This document shows positions 36,439 to 45,861 of a DNA stretch of 64,000 nucleotides, piece after piece. Made by a program: the position numbers and the translations under genes. The stretch spans positions 1 to 64,000 of the forward strand of contig CALJGL010000023.1 in NCBI GenBank assembly GCA_938075155.1, written 5' to 3'. The stretch comes from UBA12191 sp009937185. Its GTDB lineage: Bacteria; Planctomycetota; UBA8108; UBA1146. Each line of letters opens with the position of its first letter. Position 1 is the first letter of the stretch. The notes beneath the pieces were generated by a model, which had not been told where the DNA came from, searched no databases, and worked only from the letters and a program-made list of their open reading frames with translations.

Positions 36439-37751
36439 TCGTTGTTTTTTGAAACAGGGATAGGGGGAGAAGGTTTTAACTCCTGAGCCCCCGCTTCGAT
36501 CCGTCGCCCTTTTTCTGACCAGCCTGGTTTACCCATACGTGCAAATGCAACAGCCTTGCCTCCCTCAACTCCGGGTTGATCAAAGGGGTCGACGTTTAGA
36601 ATTTCTGCGGCGAGAACTGTAGCGATCTCCATCAGCATCATCCATGCACCGATATGAGATTCATCGATGGTATCGAGAAGGACACGGGAAACGGGTCTCC
36701 CTGCGGATTGCAGTGCCGCGATGGTTCCTTCCAGTTCGGCTCGCCTCAATTCTCCGAGGGACTTATTACCCAAGTATTCCAAATCGGGATGCAATTGCGC
36801 AGTTTCCTTCGATATTTCCAAATCCGATTCATTGAGATGTGCATCGAGGAATAAAAATTGTTTGTCATCAGGGCCTTCGACAAAAAGTTGCACCAAGGAG
36901 TGTTGATCTGTGACTCCGCGAGCGACGAGGGGCGTGGAGCCGCGATAGACTTCTTGGCCCGAAAGATCATGCTTTTTCCCGAGGCTTTCTGCCCAGAGTT
37001 GTGCAAACCAGTCTCCCAGAGTGACGAGGCGATCTCTGTATGCGAAATGAACGACCATCGTGCGCAGTTCATGGTGCTCTTCCCAACTACTGATCCAGCG
37101 TACTAAGGCATGATCTGCCGTCGCTGATGAGAGATCTGAGAGAGCTGAACGTGCTCCTGCAACGAGAGCATGAATATCGATACCGGTGAGAGCTGCGGGT
37201 AGAAGCCCCACTGCCGTCAATACGGAGAAGCGTCCTCCCACCTCGGGCGGAACAGGGAGAGTTCGCCAGCCTCGTTGCTGGGCGATCGATCGGAGAGTCC
37301 CGTTCTCTGGATCGGTGATCGCAACTATCGAAGCGTCGGGATCGATGCCTCTTTGTCGCAATTTTTCGATGATCCAGAGAAGTTGAGATGAAGTCTCTGC
37401 GGTTCCTCCCGATTTGGAGATGACCAAAATCGTGGTCGCTGTCAGATCTACAGATTCGAGTAATCGTGAAAGAGAGTCGGGGTCTATATTGTCGATGACA
37501 GTCAGTCTGTGTCCCGCTTCTGGGCACAGGGCATCGACGAGCGCGAGAGAACCTAGCGCGGATCCTCCGATTCCAAGAAGAAGAATCTCGTGATCGGAGG
37601 GAATCGAATTGGCGACCTCTTCAATTTGGGCCAGTTCTTGATCTCCGGGCAAAAATTTGACGAATCCCGGAGGAGACGACAAAAATCTTGAGACTGCTTG
37701 GAGTGTACTTTCGCTTCCTTGGTCCCGATCGGGTGTCCAGTGGATACTCAT
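36435..37751 (-). CDS. pgi: Glucose-6-phosphate isomerase
   Basis: 438 residues, on the short side for the family but complete. The SIS folds are marked by LLGIGGSALGS and VISKSGGTAETS. The two Prosite-type regions are VGGRFSVLTAVGLLP and DPFDQPGVEGGKAVA, the second with the active-site lysine; GKKHDLSG and DTIDESHIGA lie between. It interconverts glucose 6-phosphate and fructose 6-phosphate. It follows the aminotransferase by 14 bases on the same strand. Confidence 0.93.
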   Translation of the reverse strand: MSIHWTPDRDQGSESTLQAVSRFLSSPPGFVKFLPGDQELAQIEEVANSIPSDHEILLLGIGGSALGSLALVDALCPEAGHRLTVIDNIDPDSLSRLLESVDLTATTILVISKSGGTAETSSQLLWIIEKLRQRGIDPDASIVAITDPENGTLRSIAQQRGWRTLPVPPEVGGRFSVLTAVGLLPAALTGIDIHALVAGARSALSDLSSATADHALVRWISSWEEHHELRTMVVHFAYRDRLVTLGDWFAQLWAESLGKKHDLSGQEVYRGSTPLVARGVTDQHSLVQLFVEGPDDKQFLFLDAHLNESDLEISKETAQLHPDLEYLGNKSLGELRRAELEGTIAALQSAGRPVSRVLLDTIDESHIGAWMMLMEIATVLAAEILNVDPFDQPGVEGGKAVAFARMGKPGWSEKGRRIEAGAQELKPSPPIPVSKNND

Positions 37752-37765
37752 CGTATCGATCTCTC

Positions 37766-38950
37766 TCAGTTAGAACTGTTGGAATTGACTCGGTCCATCA
37801 GGCGCTCCCAAGCGGGGAGAGAATTTCTGACCTGTTTTTCTGGAACAGCATAGGAAAGACGGAAGTGTCCGCTGCGGCCAAAACCGCTTCCGGGCACGAC
37901 GAGTATCTTTTCTTTCTGGGCTTCTTTTACAAATGCGACGTCATCCGCTTCTGGAGTTTTTGGAAAGAGAAAGAAAGCCCCATCTGGTCTGACGTATTCG
38001 AGTCCTATTTCATCGAACTGAGCCATGAGGAGTTGACGGTTCGCTTGATACTCCGAACAGTCGACGGTGAGTTCTTGGCAATCTGCCACAGCCAGTTGAA
38101 GAAGGCTGGGCGCATTCACAAATCCGAGAGTTCTGTTGGCAAAGGTTGCTCCTGCGACCAATTCCAATCGGTCCTCGATATTTGGAGAGACTGCCATGTA
38201 ACCGATACGATCCCCAGCAAGGCCCAAATCCTTTGAATGTGAGGTGATGACGACGGTATGAGAGTAGTGGGACTGAACCTCAGGGCATATCACTCCATCG
38301 TACGTCACTTTTTTGTAAGGTTCGTCGGTCACAAGGAATATGGGATGTCCCACTTTTTGGGAAGCCTCTTCCAGAGCATCTGTGAAAATCGACAGTTCCT
38401 CTGCGGTGTAGACGCGTCCCGTTGGATTATTGGGACTATTGATGATGACCGCTTTTGTTTTTTCAGTGATACAGGCGAGCAGAGCCTCTGGGTCAGGTGA
38501 AAAGTCCTCACGAGTCGGGCAATCCACAAGGTTGCCGCCGTGATTTTTGATGTAGAACAAGTATTCGACGAAGTAGGGGCTGAGAACGACGACTTCATCA
38601 CCTGGGTTGAGAATCGCTTTGAGAAAGATGTTGAGTGCTCCGCCAGCACCCACAGTCATGATGACGTCCGAGCCGTTCCAGGGGAGTCCATCTCTACGAT
38701 TGAGATCATGAGCTATTTTTTCACGAACTTCCGGCCAGCCGGCATTGGGCATGTATTGATGGATCGAATCCTGTGATCCGTTCGCGATCTCTCGCAAACG
38801 ATCGGTGAAACCTTGGGGAGGTGGGAGATGCGGATTTCCCAAAGAAAAATCAAAGACAGCTTCATTGCCGAACTCGGCTTTGAGTCTGTTTCCTTCCTCG
38901 AACATCTGTCGAATCCAGGAGGACTTTTTCAGCGATTCTTGGATTTCCAT
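37766..38950 (-). CDS. PLP-dependent class I/II aminotransferase
   Basis: 394 residues from ATG 38950 (TTG 38962 is also in frame). The PLP lysine is in SHSKDLGLAGDRIG, with VGAGGALNIFLK, INSPNNPTGRVY and FLVTDEPYKK in the usual order. It groups with aspartate/aromatic-type fold I aminotransferases that use pyruvate or 2-oxoglutarate; the exact amino acid cannot be assigned. It lies upstream of pgi in a two-gene operon. Confidence 0.9.
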   Translation of the reverse strand: MEIQESLKKSSWIRQMFEEGNRLKAEFGNEAVFDFSLGNPHLPPPQGFTDRLREIANGSQDSIHQYMPNAGWPEVREKIAHDLNRRDGLPWNGSDVIMTVGAGGALNIFLKAILNPGDEVVVLSPYFVEYLFYIKNHGGNLVDCPTREDFSPDPEALLACITEKTKAVIINSPNNPTGRVYTAEELSIFTDALEEASQKVGHPIFLVTDEPYKKVTYDGVICPEVQSHYSHTVVITSHSKDLGLAGDRIGYMAVSPNIEDRLELVAGATFANRTLGFVNAPSLLQLAVADCQELTVDCSEYQANRQLLMAQFDEIGLEYVRPDGAFFLFPKTPEADDVAFVKEAQKEKILVVPGSGFGRSGHFRLSYAVPEKQVRNSLPAWERLMDRVNSNSSN

Positions 38951-39498
38951 GGATATGAGCAAAAGAAGACTCCAGACAAGATGATCGAGATTGACGGCCT
39001 ATTTCTGCACAAAACTGCCCAGAATGACACTATAAGGCAGGATAGGGCCCCGGGAGCGAAGGAGCAACGTATCATCGGTGTTGACCGAAAGTCAAAAATT
39101 TCACTGGAATATAGTGGAGAACCTGTAGACAATCGCAGGGAGTCGAGAAGTTGGCACGGAGCCAAATCACGGGTTAGCGGATGGGTCAAGTTCCTATTTC
39201 CCGAGAAACGCTCCAAACCTGACTTCGCGTCTGACGATGAAGGTGATTCGATGAAGGTGATTCATGGTGACATGGCCCCTTCCGAAGATTCATTTTCTTC
39301 TTCCTCTTTGCACCGCGTGGGTGCTGGGATCGATCAGACACGACCAATAACTCGTTCCTGAAGACCCGGCCCGGAACATTCCCCTAATTTCCCCCTTCTG
39401 GGTTGGGTCTCTTTTTTTCTTCTCTTGCAAATACATCCCTCTTCCGTCTTCACGGGGAGGCACTGATTTGTGAGAGTTGAGATCTCCAAACGCTCTTC
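38951..39498. other. 548-base intergenic region
   Basis: No supported gene. One plus-strand frame (38813-39361) begins inside the aminotransferase on the opposite strand and is read as a shadow. The region should hold the promoter of the aminotransferase-pgi operon and the 3' end signals of the gene at 39499. Confidence 0.5.
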
Positions 39499-40539
39499 TC
39501 AAAATATCTTAAACGGCTCTCCGGGTTCCGGAGGCGGTAATCCGTCCAAACCCAATTCTCTGCACCTCTCTCTGCAATGACGCAACTCTTCGGTCAGTGT
39601 CCCTTCGGGTGGGTCTAATATGTGCAGAGGAAGAGACAGTGGGGTTTCCTCAGAGTGATAATGCTCCCAGAGGTGGAGACCCTTTTCGCCGATCAAGATT
39701 TCTCGGTGTAAATCATCCAAGTCCGACAAAATAATCCCGTGGCACTCTTTAGTAAGAGTGAATGCAGGAACATCGTTTAACCCTTGCATGTCCATATTGA
39801 GCCAGGCGGCAACCGGGTCAAGAATCATCGAAAGGGGTGCCCCATCAAAAATAGAGAATATTTCTTTCAGTCGATGACGCTCACAAGGAGTCTCGGGGTC
39901 CACTCCTTCTCTGAGCGAAATGGAGACCTGTCTCCGATCTGCTTCATCTAGGATTTTGTCTAAGTTTCTGAGGAGAGCATTTCTCCTCCTTGCGACGGGC
40001 GGGATTTGCTGACGCCAGTTTTCAACGAATCTCACGTATTCGGATTGAAGACGAATGAGTTCTCTTTCGAAAGGGAGTCTTTGGGGGTCCTCTCTAGAGG
40101 GGAATGACGAGAGGTCCGTGTGGAGCTGATTCCGCTTATGGGCCCATTCCATGTGTCGTTGGTGCAATTTGGAAAGGGGCCCCTGAGGAGCCAATCGGGG
40201 CGGCGTGAGGATGATGTAGGGAATCGATAAATCCTCTGCCCGCATCAAAGAGTCGAGGACCTGATCTCTGGCAAATTGAGCTTCTGTTGAATCCTCGGCA
40301 TCCAGTGAAGGGGAGGACCTCTTCGCACCATTTTTCCACGATTTTTCGTAGGAGGGGGCGAAAATAGCAGGAACAAAATATTGAGCCCCACGAATCTCCT
40401 GAATCATCGCTGCCCAATCACTTCGGGGCACTTCAGGGCCCAGAATGATGCCGGGTACTTCCACTTCGAGGACAGATTTCAACCGTTCCTCTGAGGTAGA
40501 GGGAACAGCTGGGGCCATTCGGGTTGTCAGGCATAGCAT
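39499..40539 (-). CDS. Hypothetical protein, possible TIM-barrel (sugar isomerase-like)
   Basis: 346 residues, no signal peptide. The order of hydrophobic strands (VPGIILGP, YFVPAIF, IPYIILTPPR, VSISLREG, PLSMILDPVAAW, CHGIILSD) fits a TIM barrel of the sugar-phosphate isomerase/AP-endonuclease-2 type, in which acidic and His metal ligands end the strands. I do not see the full ligand set, and a long helical insert (about 120-195) separates strands 3 and 4. It diverges from gmhA. Moderate confidence that it is a real gene, low on function. Confidence 0.62.
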   Translation of the reverse strand: MLCLTTRMAPAVPSTSEERLKSVLEVEVPGIILGPEVPRSDWAAMIQEIRGAQYFVPAIFAPSYEKSWKNGAKRSSPSLDAEDSTEAQFARDQVLDSLMRAEDLSIPYIILTPPRLAPQGPLSKLHQRHMEWAHKRNQLHTDLSSFPSREDPQRLPFERELIRLQSEYVRFVENWRQQIPPVARRRNALLRNLDKILDEADRRQVSISLREGVDPETPCERHRLKEIFSIFDGAPLSMILDPVAAWLNMDMQGLNDVPAFTLTKECHGIILSDLDDLHREILIGEKGLHLWEHYHSEETPLSLPLHILDPPEGTLTEELRHCRERCRELGLDGLPPPEPGEPFKIF

Positions 40540-40736
40540 CGTATCGTCTCCCTAACTGGGCCCTCCGTAACATTGAGCCCTTTGAGATACTCGGCCTCCG
40601 AGATTCCTAGATCCCGGAGGAGGGATCTTATCGGGGGTGGAATCGTATCACGGCTGAAACAGGATAACGGGATCCACGGGCAAGATCCTACCCCCGAGGG
40701 CGTGGAGATGTATCCTGATGCTGTCAGGAGGTAAGA

Positions 40737-41393
40737 ATGACATCGAAGAATCATGGTGCTGGAGACGATTCTGAGTCCGGATTTGCAGATCTGAGAAACT
40801 CGCTAGAGGAATACCGACAGCGCAGCCAGAACGCAATTTCTGTGATTGACGTGGAAAGCGTGACCCGTTGGACACTGGAAATCTTCAAGGCCTGGCAAGA
40901 AGATCGTCAGTTGCTCGTTTTTGGAAACGGGGGGAGCGCAGCGACGGCTTCACACTTGGCTGAAGATCTTGCTACCTTTGCGATTCCTTTCGAACATCCG
41001 CGTCGACTCAAGGTTCTCTCCCTTAACGACAGTCCTTCGACGATTACCGCTTTGGGAAATGATATCGGTTTTGATGCGGTATTTTCAGAACAAGTTCAAC
41101 AATGGGCGCGACCGAATGATCTCGTACTGACGATGAGTGGATCTGGAAACTCGTCTAATCTCGTTGCGGCGATAAAGTTGGCTTCAAGTCTGGGATGCCA
41201 GACTGCAGCGATGACCGGATTCGCAGGAGGAACTCTTCGGGAAATGGTGGATCATCCTCTCCATGTTGAAATCCATGAAATGCAGCCAGCACAAGATGCA
41301 CATATGATCATGACTCATATGATGATCGATGGATTTCGATCGTTGGTTCGTTCGCAATTGGGAATGAATGTTTCAGGAAGGGCTGATAGTTGA
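40737..41393 (+). CDS. gmhA: Phosphoheptose isomerase (SIS domain)
   Basis: 218 residues. A single SIS domain with FGNGGSAATASHLAEDL and TMSGSGNSSNLVAA, which are hallmark GmhA sugar-phosphate-binding loops, and DAHMIMTHMMIDG in the last helix. It converts sedoheptulose 7-phosphate to D-glycero-D-manno-heptose 7-phosphate, the first step of ADP-heptose synthesis for the LPS core. A perfect AGGAGGT lies before the ATG. Overlap with gmhB is 4 bases. Confidence 0.92.
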   Translation: MTSKNHGAGDDSESGFADLRNSLEEYRQRSQNAISVIDVESVTRWTLEIFKAWQEDRQLLVFGNGGSAATASHLAEDLATFAIPFEHPRRLKVLSLNDSPSTITALGNDIGFDAVFSEQVQQWARPNDLVLTMSGSGNSSNLVAAIKLASSLGCQTAAMTGFAGGTLREMVDHPLHVEIHEMQPAQDAHMIMTHMMIDGFRSLVRSQLGMNVSGRADS

Positions 41394-41950
41394 GCTCTAG
41401 TGAGGCTGTATTTCTCGATCGAGATGGTGTCATCAACGAGTTTGTTCTCGAAGCTGTGAGAGATCCGGACCAGTTCCTTTATTACGATTTCACTTCCGAA
41501 GCCATGGCTCGGCTAGGGCGGTTGAATCTCCCTGTCATCGTGGTGACGAACCAATCGGCGATCGGTAGGGGTTGGACCACTCACGAGGTTGTAAATCGCA
41601 TTCATGAAAATCTGATACAAAACTGTAAGGAATGGGGTCTGGAGATCTCTTCCGTTCGATATTGTCCCCATCATCCCACGGATGGATGTGACTGCAGGAA
41701 GCCGGGGATAGGTATGTTTAAAGATGCGGAAGTAGAGCATGGCATCGATCTCTCAGAATCCGTGATGGTGGGAGATTCGATTGTGGATATGCAGGCCGCT
41801 GCGACTCTTGGATTGAAACGACTCAGAGTAAAGACTGGAAGAGGTCTTTCTCCTTTGCCGGCCGGCCTCGAAATCGATGGTCATGTAGATAACCTTCTTG
41901 AAGCTGTTGAATGGATAGAATCATGGATTCAAAACAAAAAAAATCAGTGA
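41390..41950 (+). CDS. gmhB: D,D-heptose 1,7-bisphosphate phosphatase (HAD-IIIA)
   Basis: 186 residues. The HAD nucleophile and general acid are Asp10 and Asp12 (FLDRDGVIN). The GmhB-type zinc loop is CPHHPTDGCDC (Cys92, His94, Cys100, Cys102), and MVGDSIVDM is the metal-binding motif. It removes the 1-phosphate from heptose bisphosphate. The TTG start overlaps the gmhA stop, with GGAAGGG 7 bases upstream. gmhA and gmhB together support a heptose-containing surface glycan. The separate kinase/adenylyltransferase (HldE) is not in the window. Confidence 0.92.
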   Translation: MSSSEAVFLDRDGVINEFVLEAVRDPDQFLYYDFTSEAMARLGRLNLPVIVVTNQSAIGRGWTTHEVVNRIHENLIQNCKEWGLEISSVRYCPHHPTDGCDCRKPGIGMFKDAEVEHGIDLSESVMVGDSIVDMQAAATLGLKRLRVKTGRGLSPLPAGLEIDGHVDNLLEAVEWIESWIQNKKNQ

Positions 41951-43638
41951 CATCTCGATCTTCTTTCATGATCTCTACGGCATGGATTCTTTTTCTTTTC
42001 ACTCCGTTTTTGGGTGGCTGCAAAGTGACGAAGAGCTTCGAGTCCGATCAAAATTCGACGAACAATCGTTGGACGATTGTCGAGGGAGGCTCTTCCCGTA
42101 CAGTTTCTATCGCCGAGATGGCTGACGATCTCGCAAACGATGACGTGGTTTTTCTGGGCGAGACTCATCTCGATCATCAAACTCATCTCTTGGAACTGGA
42201 TGTCATTCAAAGACTTCACGAGATTCACCAGGAAAAAGGCCGTAGCGTCATCGTTTCATTAGAGATGTTCGGTAGGAATGTGCAGGGGATTCTCGACGCC
42301 TATTTAGCGGGTGAGATTTCCGAGAGTGAATTTATGAATACGGCAAAACCGTGGAATAACTACAAGACCGGATATCGACCCATCGTGGAGTGGGCGAAGG
42401 AAAATCAGGTCAAGGTCATCGCTGCCAATGTTCCCTCTGAGATATGGCGAAAAGTTGCATTTGGCGGAGGACTCTCAGGACTGAGCGACGAAGAGCGGTC
42501 GATGATCGCAGAAGATCTTCTACCGAGTACTGTGAGATATTGGCAAAGATATGATCGTACCGTGCGAGGGCATGGTCATGCCTCCAGTGCAGGTTCCCCT
42601 GAAGAGAGAGTCGAAAAAGTTCAGAGCCTTTGGGATAACACCATGGCGGAGAGTGTCTTCGAAGCTCTGCAATCTTCCGAGGGTAGTGTCGTCATCCATG
42701 TCAATGGAGGTTTTCATTCCATGGAGAGGGATGGAACAGTTCATCAGTTGCTGTTGCGTGACCCTGAAATAGAAGTCGGGACTGTTCATATCGTCCCCAC
42801 GTTTGATCTTGCTACCGTAGTGGGGGAAGAAGTCGACCCCGTGGCGGACTGGGTCGTTTGGACAGCGGCGACCGCTCGGGGAGATCATTCTGGCAGTCTT
42901 GCGATTTATTCACCACGACCTTTGAGGTATCTCATCGATGCCCCCATCCCAGAACAGGGTCAGTCATTGCCCGCTTTGATCTGGTTGGGGTCCTCCGAAA
43001 GTGATCCAGCCGAAGAGTTAAAGCGGCTCAGAGAAATTCATGGTCCTTCTCCCATTATCGTTGTCGTCGAACAGACGTATTCTGCCGGAAAAGGTGGAGA
43101 GTGGCTCGCAGAAGATCACAGGATCGAAGACCTTTCGACTCTTGGTTTCGGATTGTCTCAACTGAGGGACCACCTGCTTCTTCAAAGGAACATTCAGGCG
43201 GATCATTGGGTTCTTGCGGGGGCAGCACAAGGTGCTGAGGTGGTGGTTTCGATATCCGCAGGAGATCCGGACTGGCCACGCGTTTGGATCGCCCCTGGAT
43301 CGGGGCCGGGTTGGTTTGGCATGGAGGGATTATCAGATCCTCCCGATGAGCCACACTCTGGACCTGGAATTCGTGTCGTGACCACAGAAGAGCATCGATC
43401 TCGGTGGGAGATGGAACTTAAATCACGTGCGCAGGTGGGGACTCCCATGGAAGTTCGGGTCGAAGCGGTGGAAGACCAAGTCGAATCCAGAATGCACCAT
43501 CTGATGGGCAAGGAATTAGACTTAGGGCCTCAGGCGAAAAACTTTAGAGCGAAAAATCCCAATACGCCCATCACCAAAGCTCCGATTGAGATCCAGCCGA
43601 ACCAGCGTTCGATGAATTCTTTCACTTTCTCGCCATAA
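41911..43638 (+). CDS. ChaN-family lipoprotein with degenerate hydrolase-like C-domain
   Basis: 575 residues. A lipoprotein signal ends in FTPFLGGC (Cys about residue 37). Residues about 65-310 are a ChaN/Tiki-like domain: VVFLGETHLDHQTH, VSLEMFGR, the WNNYKTGYRPIVEWAK segment and VIHVNGGFHSM. ChaN binds haem or iron. Residues about 320-530 look like an alpha/beta-hydrolase fold (ALIWLGSSES, WVLAGAAQGAEVV) whose nucleophile elbow has Ala where GxSxG needs Ser. The last about 36 codons lie antisense to the next gene's end. It overlaps gmhB by 40 bases, so it is in that operon; start ATG 41923 is an alternative. Confidence 0.78.
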   Translation: MDRIMDSKQKKSVTSRSSFMISTAWILFLFTPFLGGCKVTKSFESDQNSTNNRWTIVEGGSSRTVSIAEMADDLANDDVVFLGETHLDHQTHLLELDVIQRLHEIHQEKGRSVIVSLEMFGRNVQGILDAYLAGEISESEFMNTAKPWNNYKTGYRPIVEWAKENQVKVIAANVPSEIWRKVAFGGGLSGLSDEERSMIAEDLLPSTVRYWQRYDRTVRGHGHASSAGSPEERVEKVQSLWDNTMAESVFEALQSSEGSVVIHVNGGFHSMERDGTVHQLLLRDPEIEVGTVHIVPTFDLATVVGEEVDPVADWVVWTAATARGDHSGSLAIYSPRPLRYLIDAPIPEQGQSLPALIWLGSSESDPAEELKRLREIHGPSPIIVVVEQTYSAGKGGEWLAEDHRIEDLSTLGFGLSQLRDHLLLQRNIQADHWVLAGAAQGAEVVVSISAGDPDWPRVWIAPGSGPGWFGMEGLSDPPDEPHSGPGIRVVTTEEHRSRWEMELKSRAQVGTPMEVRVEAVEDQVESRMHHLMGKELDLGPQAKNFRAKNPNTPITKAPIEIQPNQRSMNSFTFSP

Positions 43639-44171
43639 ATACGAATCAGAATTCCCTCAGCCATGAATCGTATGCCGCGCCCTGCGAGGCTGGCCAGAGT
43701 GAATATTCCCAATGGCATTCCCGCTGCTCCTGAAGCGATGGTGAAGACCTTGTAGGGGAGGGGAGTCAGTGCTGCTGCGAGCACTGCGATGAATCCCACA
43801 TCGATGAATCCTTCTCGTACCTCTTCAAATATTTCGTGTGCTTGAAAAAAGTCGAGAATCGCAACCCCGACCGAATCGAACGCCCATGCACCTATCGCAT
43901 ATCCCAGCCAGCCTCCGGCAACGGAGGCGAGTGTCGTCAAGACGGCGAGGGGGATGGCTCTTTTTGGATTTCCAATTCCTAATGCAATCAGTAACGGATC
44001 TGGAGGAATCGGGAAAAAACTCGATTCAGTAAAAGAGACCGTCGCTAATACAGCAGGGCCTCTTCGAGTTTCTGACTCGGCTAAAATCCGATTGTAGAGA
44101 CGCTTGAGAAAAGAGTCTTGAGAGACGATTTCTTGATCTTCGGATGGGCGAGAATCGTCAGGCACCGACAT
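43530..44171 (-). CDS. YqaA/DedA-like (SNARE-associated) membrane protein
   Basis: 213 residues from ATG 44171. The VTFxESSFFPIPPDPLLIALG-type region (about residues 45-65) and AALTPLPYKVFTIASGAAGMPLGIF with GRGIRF are diagnostic for the YqaA/DedA family, whose members keep membrane potential or move lipid carriers. Four to five membrane helices. The longer frame to 44294 would run deep into thiE, so I use the internal ATG (14-base overlap). Its 3' end overlaps the ChaN gene on the other strand by 109 bases. Confidence 0.83.
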   Translation of the reverse strand: MSVPDDSRPSEDQEIVSQDSFLKRLYNRILAESETRRGPAVLATVSFTESSFFPIPPDPLLIALGIGNPKRAIPLAVLTTLASVAGGWLGYAIGAWAFDSVGVAILDFFQAHEIFEEVREGFIDVGFIAVLAAALTPLPYKVFTIASGAAGMPLGIFTLASLAGRGIRFMAEGILIRIYGEKVKEFIERWFGWISIGALVMGVLGFFALKFFA

Positions 44172-45246
44172 TCCTTTCGGATCGGGCAGCTTCAAGTTTC
44201 TCGGCCAAGAGGCGGGTGGCGGCTTCGGGGTCTTCTTTTCCAATGATTCCAGTGCAAATAGCAATGCGATCAGCACCCGCAGAGAGAACAGCATCTATTG
44301 TCGTGTCATCGACTCGGCCTATGGCGAAGCCGGGGAGTGGGCAACAACTTTGAGATTCTGTGATGTATCCGGTACCGACTGACGAGCGGTGGACTTTTGT
44401 CCGGGTTTCGTGGATCGGTCCCACTCCGATGTAGTCCGCCCCCAAGCCGGCCGCTTTTCCAGCCTGTTCTTTACAGTGGGTCGATAAGCCTATGATGGCA
44501 TCGGGGCCCAATATTTTTCGTGCTTCGTGGGGAGGGACATCTTCTTGGCCGAGGTGCACTCCATCTGCTCCAGATAATTGAGCCACTGCGATATGGTCAT
44601 TAATAATCAGAAGAGTGTCTGTTTTCTCGGTGATGGCTCGTAATCGCCGTGCCATATCGAGGAGTTGACCCGTCGGGCAATCCTTCTCTCGAAGTTGGAC
44701 AATGTCGGCGCCACCGGCGATAGCGGCTTCGGTGGTCTCGTAAATATCTCCTCGGCACAGGGATTCTGTGACGAGCAGATAGAGTCGTCTGTCCCCGAGT
44801 GATTTGCCCCGAGTCAAAATTCCGGTGCAGATACTGTCGAGTGAATATATCGAGTAACGGATTTCCTGCATCTGTTGAGCCAAGTCAGAGTCGACCAATC
44901 GAAGTTGTTCCTCGATGGAGCGGGACGCTTCCCGAACTCTTGAGGTATTGGCTGCGAGCAGACCTTGGAGATGGGCGTGGGGCCCGGTCCCTTCGACGGA
45001 ACTCAGAGGATCTCCTAAGAGATCCCGGATCGCGCCGAGTGGGCCCCATCGTTTTTCTAACTGAACCCGTATTCCGGAAGCTCTTCTGCGGAGGTCTTGC
45101 CAGCCCGCCGCTAATGGCGAATTCTGCAGGTGGAAGCGGCAGGGGTCCTCCAGCGTCCTCAATCCTTCGGTCAGGCGGTGAAGGGCCGCATCCAGGGTTC
45201 TCTGGAAGCCGGGATCGAGGGAGTCAGGAGATGGCTGTATATTCAT
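44158..45246 (-). CDS. thiE: ThiD2-ThiE fusion, thiamine-phosphate synthase
   Basis: 362 residues. The N-terminal about 125 residues match the ThiD2-type helical domain found before ThiE in several phyla (ALHRLTEGLRTLEDPCRFHL, WQDLRRRASGIR). From about 150 on it is a ThiE barrel: LYLLVTES, ADIVQLREKD, LLIINDHIAVAQLSGADGVHLGQED, YIGVGPIHETRTK and GFAIGRVDD. ThiE joins HMP-PP and the thiazole phosphate. The ThiD2 part may phosphorylate HMP-P. I use ATG 45246 (GGGGG just before it); the frame stays open to 45291. It lies upstream of the YqaA-like gene on the same strand. Confidence 0.88.
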   Translation of the reverse strand: MNIQPSPDSLDPGFQRTLDAALHRLTEGLRTLEDPCRFHLQNSPLAAGWQDLRRRASGIRVQLEKRWGPLGAIRDLLGDPLSSVEGTGPHAHLQGLLAANTSRVREASRSIEEQLRLVDSDLAQQMQEIRYSIYSLDSICTGILTRGKSLGDRRLYLLVTESLCRGDIYETTEAAIAGGADIVQLREKDCPTGQLLDMARRLRAITEKTDTLLIINDHIAVAQLSGADGVHLGQEDVPPHEARKILGPDAIIGLSTHCKEQAGKAAGLGADYIGVGPIHETRTKVHRSSVGTGYITESQSCCPLPGFAIGRVDDTTIDAVLSAGADRIAICTGIIGKEDPEAATRLLAEKLEAARSERNVGA

Positions 45247-45348
45247 GCCCCCAGAGTGGTCGGAGAAAGGCTCTTCATCAAGCCATACCATTACGCTCCC
45301 CTCGGGGCCAATACACCCTTACACTGCATGCCGAAGGGAGGTCATCCT

Positions 45349-45861
45349 GTGAGAACCTTGTATATGTTGTCCGCTATAATTCCGGGATTACCGTTGCTCC
45401 TTCATGGGCGATATTCCCCAGGATTATTGCTGTTCCTCTTTGGTACAGCGAGTTGGACCCTTCATGCCGCTTCTCATTTGAGAGTGGGAGGGGATCGACA
45501 GTTGTTTCTCGTGGTCAGTCTACTGGCAGGGATCAGCTGTTCTCTCGCGACATTGATATGGACATACCACTGGACTTCGAATGAGCGCATTGAGCAGACG
45601 AAACAAAGGGTAGAAGCGGCTCTCGACGAAGCACAAAGGTCTTATCTTCGTGGTCGTTTGGATCAAGCCAGGACTTCTCTCGATCAGGGATTGAAGCACG
45701 ATTCTAGAGATATCGATCTGCTCTTTCTTGATTGGCAAGTCGCGCGTCGCATGGGGGATGATCCTCGTGCTCGAAGAAGTCGTAGAATGCTCAGAAAATA
45801 TGACCTAGAAGAGAAATGGCTCTGGGAAGTCCAGAGAGAGGAGCTCGTTCGTGGCCGATGA
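45349..45861 (+). CDS. Small membrane protein with TPR-like tail
   Basis: 170 residues from GTG 45349, chosen because GGGAGGT lies 7 bases before it; the frame open from 45130 is antisense to thiE. Three hydrophobic helices in the first 70 residues (TLYMLSAIIPGLPLLLHG, SPGLLLFLFGTASW, FLVVSLLAGISCSLATLIW) are followed by a charged helical tail (about 78-165) with TPR-like repeats (AQRSYLRGRLDQARTSLDQGL). It overlaps purM by 11 bases. No function can be named. Confidence 0.72.
   Translation: MRTLYMLSAIIPGLPLLLHGRYSPGLLLFLFGTASWTLHAASHLRVGGDRQLFLVVSLLAGISCSLATLIWTYHWTSNERIEQTKQRVEAALDEAQRSYLRGRLDQARTSLDQGLKHDSRDIDLLFLDWQVARRMGDDPRARRSRRMLRKYDLEEKWLWEVQREELVRGR

Noticed and set aside
38813..39361. 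182-codon plus-strand frame
   Set aside because: Half of it is antisense to the aminotransferase N-terminus, there is no ribosome site and composition is poor.
40527..40754. 75-codon minus-strand frame before the gene at 39499
   Set aside because: The last 38 residues look protein-like, but the first part is antisense to gmhA's start region and there is no start with a ribosome site.
45130..45348. Longer N-terminus for the membrane/TPR protein
   Set aside because: This part is antisense to thiE; the GTG at 45349 has a clear GGGAGGT box and begins the hydrophobic helix.
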